From: Pseudonocardiaceae bacterium
Lineage (GTDB): Bacteria > Actinomycetota > Actinomycetes > Mycobacteriales > Pseudonocardiaceae
Direction of reading: 5' to 3'
Assembly: GCA_025924655.1 (NCBI GenBank)
Contig: JAICHZ010000004.1
Span: forward strand, 1 to 34,734
Length of the DNA stretch: 34,734 bases
Below, piece after piece: positions 16,008 to 23,933 of the stretch (position 1 is the first letter of the stretch; the number at the start of each line of letters is the position of its first letter). The notes under the pieces are model-generated. The model searched no databases, was not told the DNA's origin, and saw only the letters and a list, made by a program, of their open reading frames with translations. The translations under genes and the position numbers were made by a program.

Positions 16008-17204
16008 TCAACCTCGGGCAGCGTACTCCCGCAGCAAGCCTTTACTGATGATCGTCTTCTGGATCTCACTGGTGCCCTCGCCGATGAGCAGGAAGGGCGC
16101 TTCGCGCATCAGCCGCTCCACCTCGTACTCCTTGGAGTAGCCGTACCCGCCGTGGATGCGGAAAGCGTCTTCGGTGACCTCCTTGCAGTATTCGCTGGCC
16201 AGCAGCTTCGCCATCCCGGTCTGGACGTCGTTGCGCTCGCCGGAGTCCTTCAGACGGGCCGCGTTGACCATCATCAGGTGCGCGGCTTCGACCTTGGTGG
16301 CCATCTCGGCCAGCTTGAACGCGATCGCCTGGTGCTGCGCGATCGGCTTGCCGAAGGTCTTGCGCTGCTGGGCGTAGTCGACGGCGAGCTCGAAAGCTCG
16401 GATGGCGATGCCACATGCCCGGGCGGCGACGTTGACCCGACCCACTTCGACGCCGTCCATCATCTGGGCGAAACCCTTGCCGGGAGCGGCACCCAGCACC
16501 TTATCGGCGCCGATGCGGTAGCCGTCGAAGACGAGCTCGGTGGTTTCGACACCTTTGTAGCCCATCTTGTCGATCTTGCCCGGTACGCTGAGTCCGGCAG
16601 CCACCTCACCGTAGCCAGTGGGCTTGTCCACCAGCAGCGTGGTGAGGTTGTGGTGCGCCTTCGCCGCACCCTCCTCGGTCTTGACCAGCGTCGCCACCAG
16701 GGTGGAGGTGGCGCCATTGGTCAGCCACATCTTCGCGCCGTCGACGATGTAGTGCTCACCGTCACGGCGGGCTCTGGTCTTGATCGCCGCGACGTCGGAG
16801 CCCAGCTCCGGTTCCGACATGGAGAAGGCACCGCGGATGCGACCCTCGGCCATTCCAGGTAGGTAATGCTGCTTCTGCTCGGCGGTGCCGTGGTGGCTGA
16901 TCAGATGGGCCACGATGAAGTGGGTATTGATGACGCCGGAGACACTCATCCATCCGCGGGCGATCTGCTCCGCGACCAGTGCGTAGGTCAACAGCGACTC
17001 CCCCAGGCCGCCGTACTCCTCGGGGATGGTGAGCCCGAACAGACCCATCTCCTTCATCCCGTCGACGATTTCCTGCGGGTAGGTGTCGGTGTGCTCCAAC
17101 TCCTGGGCAACCGGGATGATCTCCTTGTCCACGAATGTCTTGACGGTGGCCAAGATCTCTCGCTGGATCTCGGTGAGGCCGGCGGTCTGAGCGAGCCGTG
17201 CCAT
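16008..17204 (-). CDS. acyl-CoA dehydrogenase
   Basis: A 398-residue flavoprotein of the acyl-CoA dehydrogenase family: N-terminal helical domain, IPEEYGGLGES, the FAD/substrate stretch GAFSMSEPELGSDVAAIKTR with WLTNGA, and the C-terminal helical domain with RKTFGKPIAQHQAIAFKLA, YQIHGGYGY-like IHGGYGYSKEYEVERLMREA and IGEGTSEIQK, where Glu376 is the expected catalytic base. It oxidises an acyl-CoA to the 2-enoyl-CoA and passes electrons to ETF; chain length or branching cannot be told from sequence. GGAAGGAG stands upstream of the ATG at 17204. It is divergent from the leader peptide and methanethiol oxidase genes. Confidence 0.95.
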   Translation of the reverse strand: MARLAQTAGLTEIQREILATVKTFVDKEIIPVAQELEHTDTYPQEIVDGMKEMGLFGLTIPEEYGGLGESLLTYALVAEQIARGWMSVSGVINTHFIVAHLISHHGTAEQKQHYLPGMAEGRIRGAFSMSEPELGSDVAAIKTRARRDGEHYIVDGAKMWLTNGATSTLVATLVKTEEGAAKAHHNLTTLLVDKPTGYGEVAAGLSVPGKIDKMGYKGVETTELVFDGYRIGADKVLGAAPGKGFAQMMDGVEVGRVNVAARACGIAIRAFELAVDYAQQRKTFGKPIAQHQAIAFKLAEMATKVEAAHLMMVNAARLKDSGERNDVQTGMAKLLASEYCKEVTEDAFRIHGGYGYSKEYEVERLMREAPFLLIGEGTSEIQKTIISKGLLREYAARG

Positions 17205-17315
17205 GGGGCTCCTTCCGTTGCGCGCCGGTGGCCTCGCAATGAAGCCTCATGGGCGTCGCGGCGGTCTGCTGAGAACAGTAATGTCTCTGGTGACTTCATA
17301 GGGAGCCTTGCCCTG

Positions 17316-17453
17316 ATGACCACCATTACGCCCGGCCGCTCCATTGCGTACCGCCGTCGGCTCGACGGTCCGGTGTTGCGCACCGTCTGGCTGACCGTGC
17401 ACCGGCACGTCGATCTCCTCCGGCTAGCCAGTGCGTTGTGTCGCGCTCGCTGA
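17316..17453 (+). CDS. cysteine-containing putative regulatory leader peptide
   Basis: A 45-codon reading frame, ATG at 17316 to TGA at 17451, ending in VHRHVDLLRLASALCRAR. The conserved HVDLxRxxSxLC ending is the signature of the actinobacterial 'putative leader peptide' class found ahead of sulfur and cysteine genes. The single Cys codon is TGT at 17439-17441, four codons before the stop. GGGAG lies ten bases upstream of the ATG and TAATGT (17279-17284) could be the -10 box. The stop is 60 bases from the methanethiol oxidase ATG. No terminator hairpin is visible in those 60 bases, so control may be translational: TCTCCT (17414-17419) in the Asp-Leu-Leu codons can pair with AGGAGA (17503-17508) of the downstream ribosome site. 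That pairing is only six bases and is an inference. Confidence 0.8.
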   Translation: MTTITPGRSIAYRRRLDGPVLRTVWLTVHRHVDLLRLASALCRAR

Positions 17454-17513
17454 GCTACTGCCGCCTCGACACACCCCTCGTATCGCCATCTGACCTGATT
17501 CAAGGAGAACTCC

Positions 17514-18929
17514 ATGGGCGCAACAGCGCACACATCGTCAGACCCGACCTTCTACCGCAGCCCCGCCGAGGCCGTCGCCGCACCGGCGGAAAAACTTGCC
17601 TATGTCGTGGCGTTCGACCGCACGGCGCAGCGGCCCGACGCCCTGACCGTGGTCGACGTCGACCCCAGCTCAGCACGGTACGGACAGGTGGTGGGCTGGG
17701 CGGACCTCCCCACTCTTGGTGATGAGCTGCATCACTTCGGTTGGAATGCCTGCAGCAGCGCGCTGGCTCATGAGGGCCACGACATGAACGGTCTCCAACG
17801 CCGTTACCTGCTGCTGCCCGGCCTGCGCAGCTCGAATGTGCACGTCTATGACACTGCGCCCGACCCCACCAATCCCACCCTGGTCAAGACGATCGACGCC
17901 AAGGAGCTGGCGGACAAAGCCGGTTACTCCCGGCCGCATACGTCGCACTGCGGCCCCGAAGGGATCTTCCTGTCCTGCCTCGGTGGGGCCGACGGCGCTG
18001 ACGGGCCGGGTGGGATCGCGCTGCTCGACCACGCCACTTTCGACGTACTGGGCCGGTGGGAAACCGACCGCGGCCCGCAGCACCTGGCATATGACGCCTG
18101 GTGGCACCTGAAGCAGAACACGCTGATCACCAGCGAGTGGGGCACGCCGTCGATGATCGAGGACGGGGTCAACCCGGAGCTCCTACTGGGCAACAAGTAC
18201 GGCCACGCCCTGCACTTCTGGGACCTGGCCGCCGGCAAGCACCTGCAGCGGGTCGACCTGGGCGAACACCATCAGATGGTGCTCGAGCTGCGCCCGGCGC
18301 ACGATCCCGAGGCCAGTTGGGGGTTCGTCGGTGTCGTCGTGTCCACCCAGGACCTGTCCGCCTCGGTGTGGCGCTGGCACCGTGACGGCGGCAGCTGGGT
18401 CGCCGACAAGGTGGTCACCATTCCCGCCGAACCCGCCGAACCCGCCTTGTTGCCGCCGGCCCTGAAACCCTTCGGTGCGGTCCCACCCCTGGTCACCGAT
18501 ATCAACCTGTCGGTGGACGACCAGCAGCTGTACGTCTCGTGCTTCGGCACCGGTGAGCTCAAGCAGTACGACGTGTCGGACCCGGCGAACCCGCGCGAGA
18601 CCGGCTCGGTGCGGTTGGGCGGAATCGTCAGCCAGGCGCCCCATCCGGCCGCACCCGAGCTGCCACTGGCCGGCGGCCCGCAGATGGTCGAGGTCAGCCG
18701 GGACGGTCGGCGGGTGTATCTCACCAACTCGCTCTACGGCGCCTGGGACGATCAGTTCTACCCCGACGGCGTCGGCGCGTGGCTGGCCAAGATCGACGCA
18801 CCCGCCGGTGGCGGGCTCACCGTCGACGAGAGCTTCTTCCTACACGGCGAGGACTTCCGAGGCCTGCGAGTACACCAAGTCCGCCTTCAAGGCGGCGACG
18901 CCTCCTCAGACTCGTACTGCTACCGCTAA
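17514..18929 (+). CDS. methanethiol oxidase (selenium-binding protein 56 family)
   Basis: A 471-residue SBP56-family protein, about the family's usual length. Conserved blocks include ELHHFGWNACSSA (His73, His74, Cys80), RPHTSHCGPEG (His142, His145, Cys146), INLSVDDQQLYVSCFGTGEL, GGPQMVEVSRDGRRVYLTNS, SLYGAWDDQFYP and the C-terminal VRLQGGDASSDSYCY. Family members oxidise methanethiol to formaldehyde, hydrogen sulfide and hydrogen peroxide and are copper-dependent in studied bacteria; a propeller fold is expected. AAGGAGA precedes the ATG at 17514. The cysteine leader peptide just upstream suggests sulfur-dependent expression, which fits release of sulfide for cysteine synthesis. A strong stem-loop follows at 18936. 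Confidence 0.95.
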   Translation: MGATAHTSSDPTFYRSPAEAVAAPAEKLAYVVAFDRTAQRPDALTVVDVDPSSARYGQVVGWADLPTLGDELHHFGWNACSSALAHEGHDMNGLQRRYLLLPGLRSSNVHVYDTAPDPTNPTLVKTIDAKELADKAGYSRPHTSHCGPEGIFLSCLGGADGADGPGGIALLDHATFDVLGRWETDRGPQHLAYDAWWHLKQNTLITSEWGTPSMIEDGVNPELLLGNKYGHALHFWDLAAGKHLQRVDLGEHHQMVLELRPAHDPEASWGFVGVVVSTQDLSASVWRWHRDGGSWVADKVVTIPAEPAEPALLPPALKPFGAVPPLVTDINLSVDDQQLYVSCFGTGELKQYDVSDPANPRETGSVRLGGIVSQAPHPAAPELPLAGGPQMVEVSRDGRRVYLTNSLYGAWDDQFYPDGVGAWLAKIDAPAGGGLTVDESFFLHGEDFRGLRVHQVRLQGGDASSDSYCYR

Positions 18930-18935
18930 ATCGGG

Positions 18936-19003
18936 CTGGAGCGCCATTCGGTTGGCGAATGGCGCTCCAGTGACGACTCCAGACCGCGATTCGCCTAGCG
19001 AAT
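18936..19003. terminator. 15-bp perfect stem-loop with a second smaller stem-loop
   Basis: CTGGAGCGCCATTCG (18936-18950) pairs perfectly with CGAATGGCGCTCCAG (18956-18970) across a 5-base loop, seven bases after the methanethiol oxidase stop. A second stem, ATTCGC (18989-18994) with GCGAAT (18998-19003), follows. The 11-mer CGAATGGCGCT occurs at 18956 and 18999 and inverted at 18940, so the second hairpin looks like a partial copy of the first. No T-tract. Confidence 0.8.
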
Positions 19004-19045
19004 GGCGCTGGGTCACGAGAAACGCGCGAACGTTAGCCTCTTGTG

Positions 19046-20332
19046 GTGGCTACTGCGACCCGAGTTTATGCAGCGCGAGTTGCGGGGCTGCCGGTGTTCG
19101 GACCCGACGGCGAGCAGATCGGCAAGGTCCGCGACCTGGTTACCGCGCTGCGCATCGGGCCGCGGCCGCCGCGGGTGCTCGGGTTGGTGATCGAGCTCGC
19201 GATCCGGCAACGGATCTTCGTACCGATGCTGCGGGTCACCTCCATCGAACCCGGCGCGGTGGTTCTGGCCACCGGAACAGTCAGCCTGCGCAAGTTCACT
19301 CTGCGCCCCAACGAAACACTGGTGCTTGGGGAGATTCTGGATACCCGGGTGCACGTGGCCGCCACCGGAGCGGTCGCGGTGGTGGTCGACGCCGGGATCG
19401 AACAGGTCCGCACCCGAGACTGGGTGATCACGAAGCTGGCGGTGCGGGAACGCACTGGCCGGCTCAGCCGGCGCGGTCCGGTTGAGGTATTCGGCTGGGA
19501 CGAGATCGAGGGATTGACGCTGGCCGAGGTGTCCTCCCGTGGGCAAGGTGCCGAGCAGCTGCTGTCGCTGTTTGAGGGGATGCGGGCGGTGGAGGTCGCC
19601 AACACGCTGCGGGAGCTTCCCGCCAAGCGCCGCTATGAGGTGGTCGATGCACTGGACGACGAGCGGCTCGCCGACGTGCTTCAAGAGCTCTCCGAAGACG
19701 AGCAGGCCCAGGTGCTCTCCCGGCTAGGCGACGAGCGCGGCGCCGACGTGCTGGAGGCGATGAATCCCGACGACGCCGCGGACCTGCTCGGCGAGCTTCC
19801 GCAGACCGATCGGGAGCGGTTGCTGCGGCTGATGGCGCCGGAGGAATCTGCACCGGTGCGCCGGCTGCTGACCTACTCCTCGGACACCGCCGGTGGCCTG
19901 ATGACTCCGGAGCCGGTGGTGCTCACCCCGGACGCCACAGTCGCCGAAGCGCTCGCCCGGGCCCGTAATCCCGAGCTGACCCCCGCGCTGGCCAGCATGG
20001 TGTTCGTCTGCCGCCCCCCCACGGCCACCCCGACTGGGCGCTACTTGGGCTGTGCCCACCTGCAGCGGCTGCTCCGCGAACCCCCGTCGAATCTGGTGGC
20101 CGGAGTTCTGGACGCGGAGCTGGCTCGGCTTGGGCCCGAGGCGACGCTGGCCGAGGTCACTCGCTATTTCGCTGCCTACGACCTGGTCTGCGCACCAGTG
20201 GTAGATCCCGAGGACCACCTACTCGGGGCGGTCAGCGTCGATGATCTGCTGGATGCAGCGCTGCCCGACGACTGGCGCCAACAGGAAGCCTGGCTGACGT
20301 CCGACTGGCCCGGCGAGGTGAGCGGTGGCTGA
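19046..20332 (+). CDS. PRC-barrel / MgtE_N / CBS-pair protein (Rv1232c-like)
   Basis: A 428-residue cytosolic-looking protein. Residues 1-70 form a PRC-barrel-like part (GLPVFGPDGEQIGKVRDLV), a second barrel-like part follows to about 150, then the helical MgtE_N repeats (LPAKRRYEVVDALDDERLAD, VLQELSEDEQAQVLSRLGDE, MNPDDAADLLGELP), then two CBS motifs with TAGGLMTPEPVVLTPDATVAEAL and VCAPVVDPEDHLLGAVSVDDLLD. The transmembrane channel domain of MgtE is absent, so it is a sensor-like module rather than a transporter. GTG at 19046 is preferred over GTG at 19043: TAGCCT (19034-19039) ends six bases before it and no Shine-Dalgarno exists, so the mRNA may be leaderless. It overlaps the DUF1003 gene by eight bases. 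The order with DUF1003 and mrp matches Rv1232c-Rv1229c. Confidence 0.92.
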   Translation: MATATRVYAARVAGLPVFGPDGEQIGKVRDLVTALRIGPRPPRVLGLVIELAIRQRIFVPMLRVTSIEPGAVVLATGTVSLRKFTLRPNETLVLGEILDTRVHVAATGAVAVVVDAGIEQVRTRDWVITKLAVRERTGRLSRRGPVEVFGWDEIEGLTLAEVSSRGQGAEQLLSLFEGMRAVEVANTLRELPAKRRYEVVDALDDERLADVLQELSEDEQAQVLSRLGDERGADVLEAMNPDDAADLLGELPQTDRERLLRLMAPEESAPVRRLLTYSSDTAGGLMTPEPVVLTPDATVAEALARARNPELTPALASMVFVCRPPTATPTGRYLGCAHLQRLLREPPSNLVAGVLDAELARLGPEATLAEVTRYFAAYDLVCAPVVDPEDHLLGAVSVDDLLDAALPDDWRQQEAWLTSDWPGEVSGG

Positions 20333-20882
20333 CTCACGTTGGAACTATTCGGCAACCCGGCTGGATCTACCGCGCGGACCGCGACGACTCGGTCCCCGGA
20401 TGGACCCGGACGCCTTCGCCCGCTTCTCCGAGCGGATCGCCCGATTTCTGGGCACTGGCCGATTCCTGGCCGCTCAGACGGTCATCGTCATCGTGTGGAT
20501 CACGCTGAACCTGGCGGCGCTGACCCGGCACTGGGACCCTTACCCGTTCATCCTGCTCAATCTCGCGTTTTCCACCCAGGCCGCCTACGCCGCGCCGTTA
20601 ATCCTGCTGGCGCAGAACCGGCAGGACGACCGCGATCGGGTGTCGCTCGATGAGGACCGGGCCCGCGCCGAGCGCACTAAGGCCGACACGGAGTATCTGG
20701 CCCGAGAGATAGCGGCGCTGCGCATCGCGGTCGGCGAAGTGGTCACCCGAGATTTCCTCCGATCTGAGCTCGGTCGGCTCACCGAGCTCCGAGAACCCGG
20801 GCCGCCGGATTCAGCAGCCGCTGATCGGGCCGGGCCGGATCGGCCTGGTGCGTACCGGCGCGGTAAGCGAGCGGACCGGTGA
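20325..20882 (+). CDS. DUF1003 membrane protein (Rv1231c-like)
   Basis: A 185-residue protein of the DUF1003 family: RFSERIARFLGTGRFLAAQT leads into one membrane segment (VIVIVWITLNLAA), then YPFILLNLAFSTQAAYAAPL forms the second, followed by the family signature LLAQNRQDDRDR and a charged helical tail, probably coiled coil (DEDRARAERTKADTEYLARE). The GTG start overlaps the end of the upstream gene by eight bases, with a GAGG ribosome site inside that gene. Function unknown; its coupling to the CBS-domain protein suggests a joint role in the membrane, possibly ion-related, but this is inference. Confidence 0.93.
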   Translation: MADSRWNYSATRLDLPRGPRRLGPRMDPDAFARFSERIARFLGTGRFLAAQTVIVIVWITLNLAALTRHWDPYPFILLNLAFSTQAAYAAPLILLAQNRQDDRDRVSLDEDRARAERTKADTEYLAREIAALRIAVGEVVTRDFLRSELGRLTELREPGPPDSAAADRAGPDRPGAYRRGKRADR

Positions 20883-20940
20883 GCGCCCAGCGCGGTAACG
20901 CCTAGCATGGGAGGCAGTCCCACACCCAACCGGAAGGTCG

Positions 20941-22095
20941 GTGCCACCCGTGGCCCCCACGCAGAGCGTCCCATCGGTCGACGCGGTCAAAGCCGCGCTG
21001 GATGGGGTGCACGACCCGGAAATCAACCGGCCGATCACCGAGCTAGGTATGGTCAAGAACGTCACCGTGGCCGCCGATGGAACGGCGAGGGTAGCGGTGT
21101 GGCTCACCGTCGCCGGCTGTCCCATGCGCGACACCATCACCTCCAGGGTCACCACAGCGGTGTCCGCCGTTCCAGGCATCCGGAACGTCCAAGTGGAGCT
21201 CGACGTGATGAGCGACGCCCAGCGCACGGCGCTGCGCCAGCAGCTGCGCGGTACCACCGAGGAGCCCCGGATCCCGTTCGCCGAGCCGGGATCGCTGACC
21301 CGGGTGTACTGCATCGCCTCCGGTAAGGGCGGGGTGGGCAAGTCCTCGGTGACGGTGAATCTGGCGGTCGCGATGGCCGATCGCGGCCTGTCGGTCGGGG
21401 TGGTCGACGCCGATATCTATGGCCACTCGGTGCCGGGCATGCTCGGCACCACCGCCCGCCCCACTCAGGTAGAAAAGATGATCATGCCGCCGGCGGCCCA
21501 CGGCGTCAAGGTCATCTCGATCGGCATGTTCACCAAGGACAACACTCCGGTGGTGTGGCGGGGACCGATGCTGCACCGCGCGCTACAACAGTTCCTCGCC
21601 GACGTGTTCTGGGGTGATCTCGATGTGCTGCTGCTCGACCTGCCGCCGGGCACCGGCGACATCGCCATCTCGGTGGCGCAGTTGATACCCAACGCGGAGA
21701 TCCTGGTGGTCACCACTCCGCAGCGGGCCGCCGCCGAGGTAGCACAGCGGGCCGGGTCAATCGCCTTGCAGACCCGCCAGCGGCTGATCGGAGTAGTGGA
21801 GAACATGTCCTGGCTGCAGATGCCGGACGGCTCGCGCAGCTACCTGTTCGGTTCCGGCGGCGGCCAGGTGGTCGCCGACGCGTTGACCCGCTCACTGGGC
21901 AGTGAGGTTCCGCTGCTGGGTCAGGTTCCGCTGGATCCACGGTTGCGCGAGACCGGCGACGCCGGCACCCCGCTGGTCCTGGCCGATCCCACCTCGCCCG
22001 CCGCGGTGGTGCTACGCGGGATCGCCGAGCGGCTCGCGACGCGCTCGCGTGGATTGGCCGGACGGCTGCTCTCGGTGAGCCCCAGCTCTCGGTAG
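20941..22095 (+). CDS. mrp: Mrp/ApbC-family P-loop iron-sulfur carrier
   Basis: A 384-residue Mrp-type ATPase. The N-terminal MIP18-like domain (VKAALDGVHDPEINRPITEL, AGCPMRDTI with Cys60) is followed by the deviant Walker A GKGGVGKSS (128-136), DADIYGHSVPGMLG, LLLDLPPGTGD and ENMSWLQMP. These proteins bind and deliver iron-sulfur clusters. In E. coli ApbC the C-x2-C cluster site follows ENMS; here that place reads WLQMPDGSRSYLFGSG with no cysteine, as I recall for other actinobacterial Mrp proteins. GGAAGG precedes the GTG at 20941; GTG at 20950 is an alternative. TAGCAT (20903-20908) may be its -10 box. The stop is seven bases from the converging tatB stop. Confidence 0.93.
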   Translation: MPPVAPTQSVPSVDAVKAALDGVHDPEINRPITELGMVKNVTVAADGTARVAVWLTVAGCPMRDTITSRVTTAVSAVPGIRNVQVELDVMSDAQRTALRQQLRGTTEEPRIPFAEPGSLTRVYCIASGKGGVGKSSVTVNLAVAMADRGLSVGVVDADIYGHSVPGMLGTTARPTQVEKMIMPPAAHGVKVISIGMFTKDNTPVVWRGPMLHRALQQFLADVFWGDLDVLLLDLPPGTGDIAISVAQLIPNAEILVVTTPQRAAAEVAQRAGSIALQTRQRLIGVVENMSWLQMPDGSRSYLFGSGGGQVVADALTRSLGSEVPLLGQVPLDPRLRETGDAGTPLVLADPTSPAAVVLRGIAERLATRSRGLAGRLLSVSPSSR

Positions 22096-22102
22096 CAGAT
22101 TG

Positions 22103-22522
22103 TCAGGTTGCATCGGGGTCGAAGGGTGCGCGCTCGCCTGGCTGGAGCGGCCGGGGAACCGGCGTGCCCCTACCCGTGGGTGCAGCGTAACCGTTCGATT
22201 TGATCCCATCAGATCTGATCACACCGCCGGACGGATCGTCGCCGAGATCGTCGAACAGGTGGCGGGTGATCGCGCTTGTCGGATTGAACCCACGCGGGTT
22301 GAAGCCGCGCAGTCCGCGCAGGTCTTCCAGAGGCGCTCGGAGTTCGTCGAATTCCGGCCCCAGCTCGGAACGCAGCTGCTCACGGGCACCGTTGGCGTAC
22401 TCCCGGACCTGGCGCACAGTGCGGCCCAGCCAGGCCGCCGCCGACGGAAGACGTTCCGGTCCCAGGATCACCAATCCGGCGACGATGAGGATCAGGAACT
22501 CGCCCCAGCCGATGTTGAACAT
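22103..22522 (-). CDS. tatB: Sec-independent protein translocase TatB
   Basis: A 139-residue TatB protein: N-terminal [20 protein letters not shown] membrane helix, the GPERLP hinge, and an amphipathic helix ([40 protein letters not shown]) followed by a proline-rich tail. MFNIGW and a Glu at residue 8 distinguish TatB from TatA. It acts with TatA and TatC in exporting folded proteins; neither is in this window. ATG at 22522 has GAGGAGG nine bases upstream. It lies 48 bases downstream of the O-methyltransferase gene, same direction, and converges with mrp, where only seven bases separate the stops. Confidence 0.94.
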   Translation of the reverse strand: MFNIGWGEFLILIVAGLVILGPERLPSAAAWLGRTVRQVREYANGAREQLRSELGPEFDELRAPLEDLRGLRGFNPRGFNPTSAITRHLFDDLGDDPSGGVIRSDGIKSNGYAAPTGRGTPVPRPLQPGERAPFDPDAT

Positions 22523-22570
22523 CCGCACGCACCTCCTCACCAACCCGTGCAGCGACCCCAGCCTAGCCAA

Positions 22571-23278
22571 TCAGGCGGTGTCTAGGCCGGGTCCGCCGGT
22601 AAGCTGCCCCGCCGACTGTCCGACGACCGCGATGGCGAACCCGTCGTAGCCTTTGGCGCCTACTGTCTGGATGGTCGTCGCACTCACCGACGGTTCCGCG
22701 GCCATCACCTCAATGAGCCGTCGCACGCCCTGCACATCGGGGTCTGCGGTGTGCGCGTCAAGCACATTGCCACGGCGCACCAAATTGTCCACGATGATCA
22801 CGCCACCTGGTCGGGTCAGCCGGACCGACCAGGTGAAGTAGTCGGCATTGTGCAGCTTGTCCGCGTCGATGAACACGAGATCGAACAGCTCTCCCGCCTC
22901 GGCCAGCACCGGCACCGTGTCCAGCGCCTCGCCGATCCGCACGTCCACCAGGTCGGCGAGGCCGGCCCTGGCGATGTTGGCGCGCGCCACCTCGGCGTGC
23001 TTCCGCACGGACTCCAAGGTGATCAGGCGGCCGTCCGGCGGCAGCGCCCTGGCTAGCCAGATCGTGCTGTACCCGCCGAGCGTGCCGAACTCGAGAATCC
23101 GGCGCGCGTTCATCATCCTGGCGAGCAGGTGGAGCAGCTTGCCCTGCGCGGGCGAGACGGCGATGGCTGGCAATCCCGCCGCCGCACTGGCCGCGCGCGC
23201 AGCGTCCAACGCCTCGTCGGGTGCCAGCAGCGCGCTGGTGATGTAGTCGTCGACCGCCGTCCACTGCTGCTGGCTCAT
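22571..23278 (-). CDS. class I SAM-dependent O-methyltransferase (Rv1220c-like)
   Basis: A 235-residue methyltransferase of the caffeoyl-CoA/catechol O-methyltransferase type. The SAM site is RRILEFGTLGGYSTIWLARA (60-79), with acidic loop LITLESVRKHAEVARAN, metal-binding FIDADKLHNADYFTW and IIVDNLVRRGNVLD; the Asp in FIDADK and the DN pair are the usual divalent metal ligands. Substrate unknown. ATG at 23278 has GAGGA upstream. It is followed by tatB in the same direction. In M. tuberculosis the related Rv1220c lies near sigE, htrA and tatB, so this neighbourhood is partly conserved. Confidence 0.93.
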   Translation of the reverse strand: MSQQQWTAVDDYITSALLAPDEALDAARAASAAAGLPAIAVSPAQGKLLHLLARMMNARRILEFGTLGGYSTIWLARALPPDGRLITLESVRKHAEVARANIARAGLADLVDVRIGEALDTVPVLAEAGELFDLVFIDADKLHNADYFTWSVRLTRPGGVIIVDNLVRRGNVLDAHTADPDVQGVRRLIEVMAAEPSVSATTIQTVGAKGYDGFAIAVVGQSAGQLTGGPGLDTA

Positions 23279-23345
23279 CGCGTCCTCACTGCCGTCTGGC
23301 TACCTGCTAACCATGCCGCTCACCAATCATGTTGCCCCATACCGG

Positions 23346-23933
23346 CTAAAGCTCGGGCCCGCGGGCCCGCAGTTCGTCTACGGTGGCCATCGCCTGCTTG
23401 AGCTCACCGAGCCATTGCGCAGCGTGCTCGCCGACCAGCCGCACCGCCCAGGCCAGCGCCTCCGACCGGGACCGCGCCACCCCCGCGTCAACCAGAGTGT
23501 CGAGCACCAGGCGCTCGGGTTGCCGCAACCGGGTCATCACCGGCACCGACAGCGTCGTGAACATCTCTGTACTGCCACCCAACCGGGCACCCCAGGCGAC
23601 CTTGCGGTGATAACGGTGCTCGGCCTGCCGGGCGATCTCGATCCGCTCGTCACGGGAATCCTCCCGGAATCGGCTGATCCGGCCGGCCTCGGCTGCCGCG
23701 CGCTCGGCGTCATCGGTGAACTCGTCGCCCAGCGCGGGCAGCTCACCCACGACGATGATCTCCTCGCGGTCCACGCTGACCTCGACGTCGCCAGTGAACC
23801 AGCCATCCGGCAACCGTCCCGCGAACCACGCCTTGGCGTCGTCTGCAGGTGGCAGGTCAGCCTGCTGCCAGCCACCCCGACCATGTCCTCGACCATCTGG
23901 ACGCATCCCATGCGGCCGTCCTCGTCCCACCAT
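23346..23933 (-). CDS. conserved actinobacterial protein of unknown function
   Basis: A 195-residue soluble protein. The N-terminus is Gly/Arg-rich; the body contains WFTGDVEVSVDREEIIVVGE, AGRISRFREDSRDERIEIAR, AEHRYHRKVAWGARLG and a well-conserved C-terminus VMTRLRQPERLVLDTLVDAG, VARSRSEALAWAVRLVGEHA. I recall similar actinobacterial proteins but no assigned function. The C-terminal part resembles the ribbon-helix-helix style 'ARSRSEALAWAV' seen in small DNA-binding antitoxins, so a DNA-binding role is possible but unproven. ATG at 23933 has AAAGGA eight bases upstream. A palindrome at 23957-23979 lies just upstream and may be its operator. Confidence 0.78.
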   Translation of the reverse strand: MVGRGRPHGMRPDGRGHGRGGWQQADLPPADDAKAWFAGRLPDGWFTGDVEVSVDREEIIVVGELPALGDEFTDDAERAAAEAGRISRFREDSRDERIEIARQAEHRYHRKVAWGARLGGSTEMFTTLSVPVMTRLRQPERLVLDTLVDAGVARSRSEALAWAVRLVGEHAAQWLGELKQAMATVDELRARGPEL

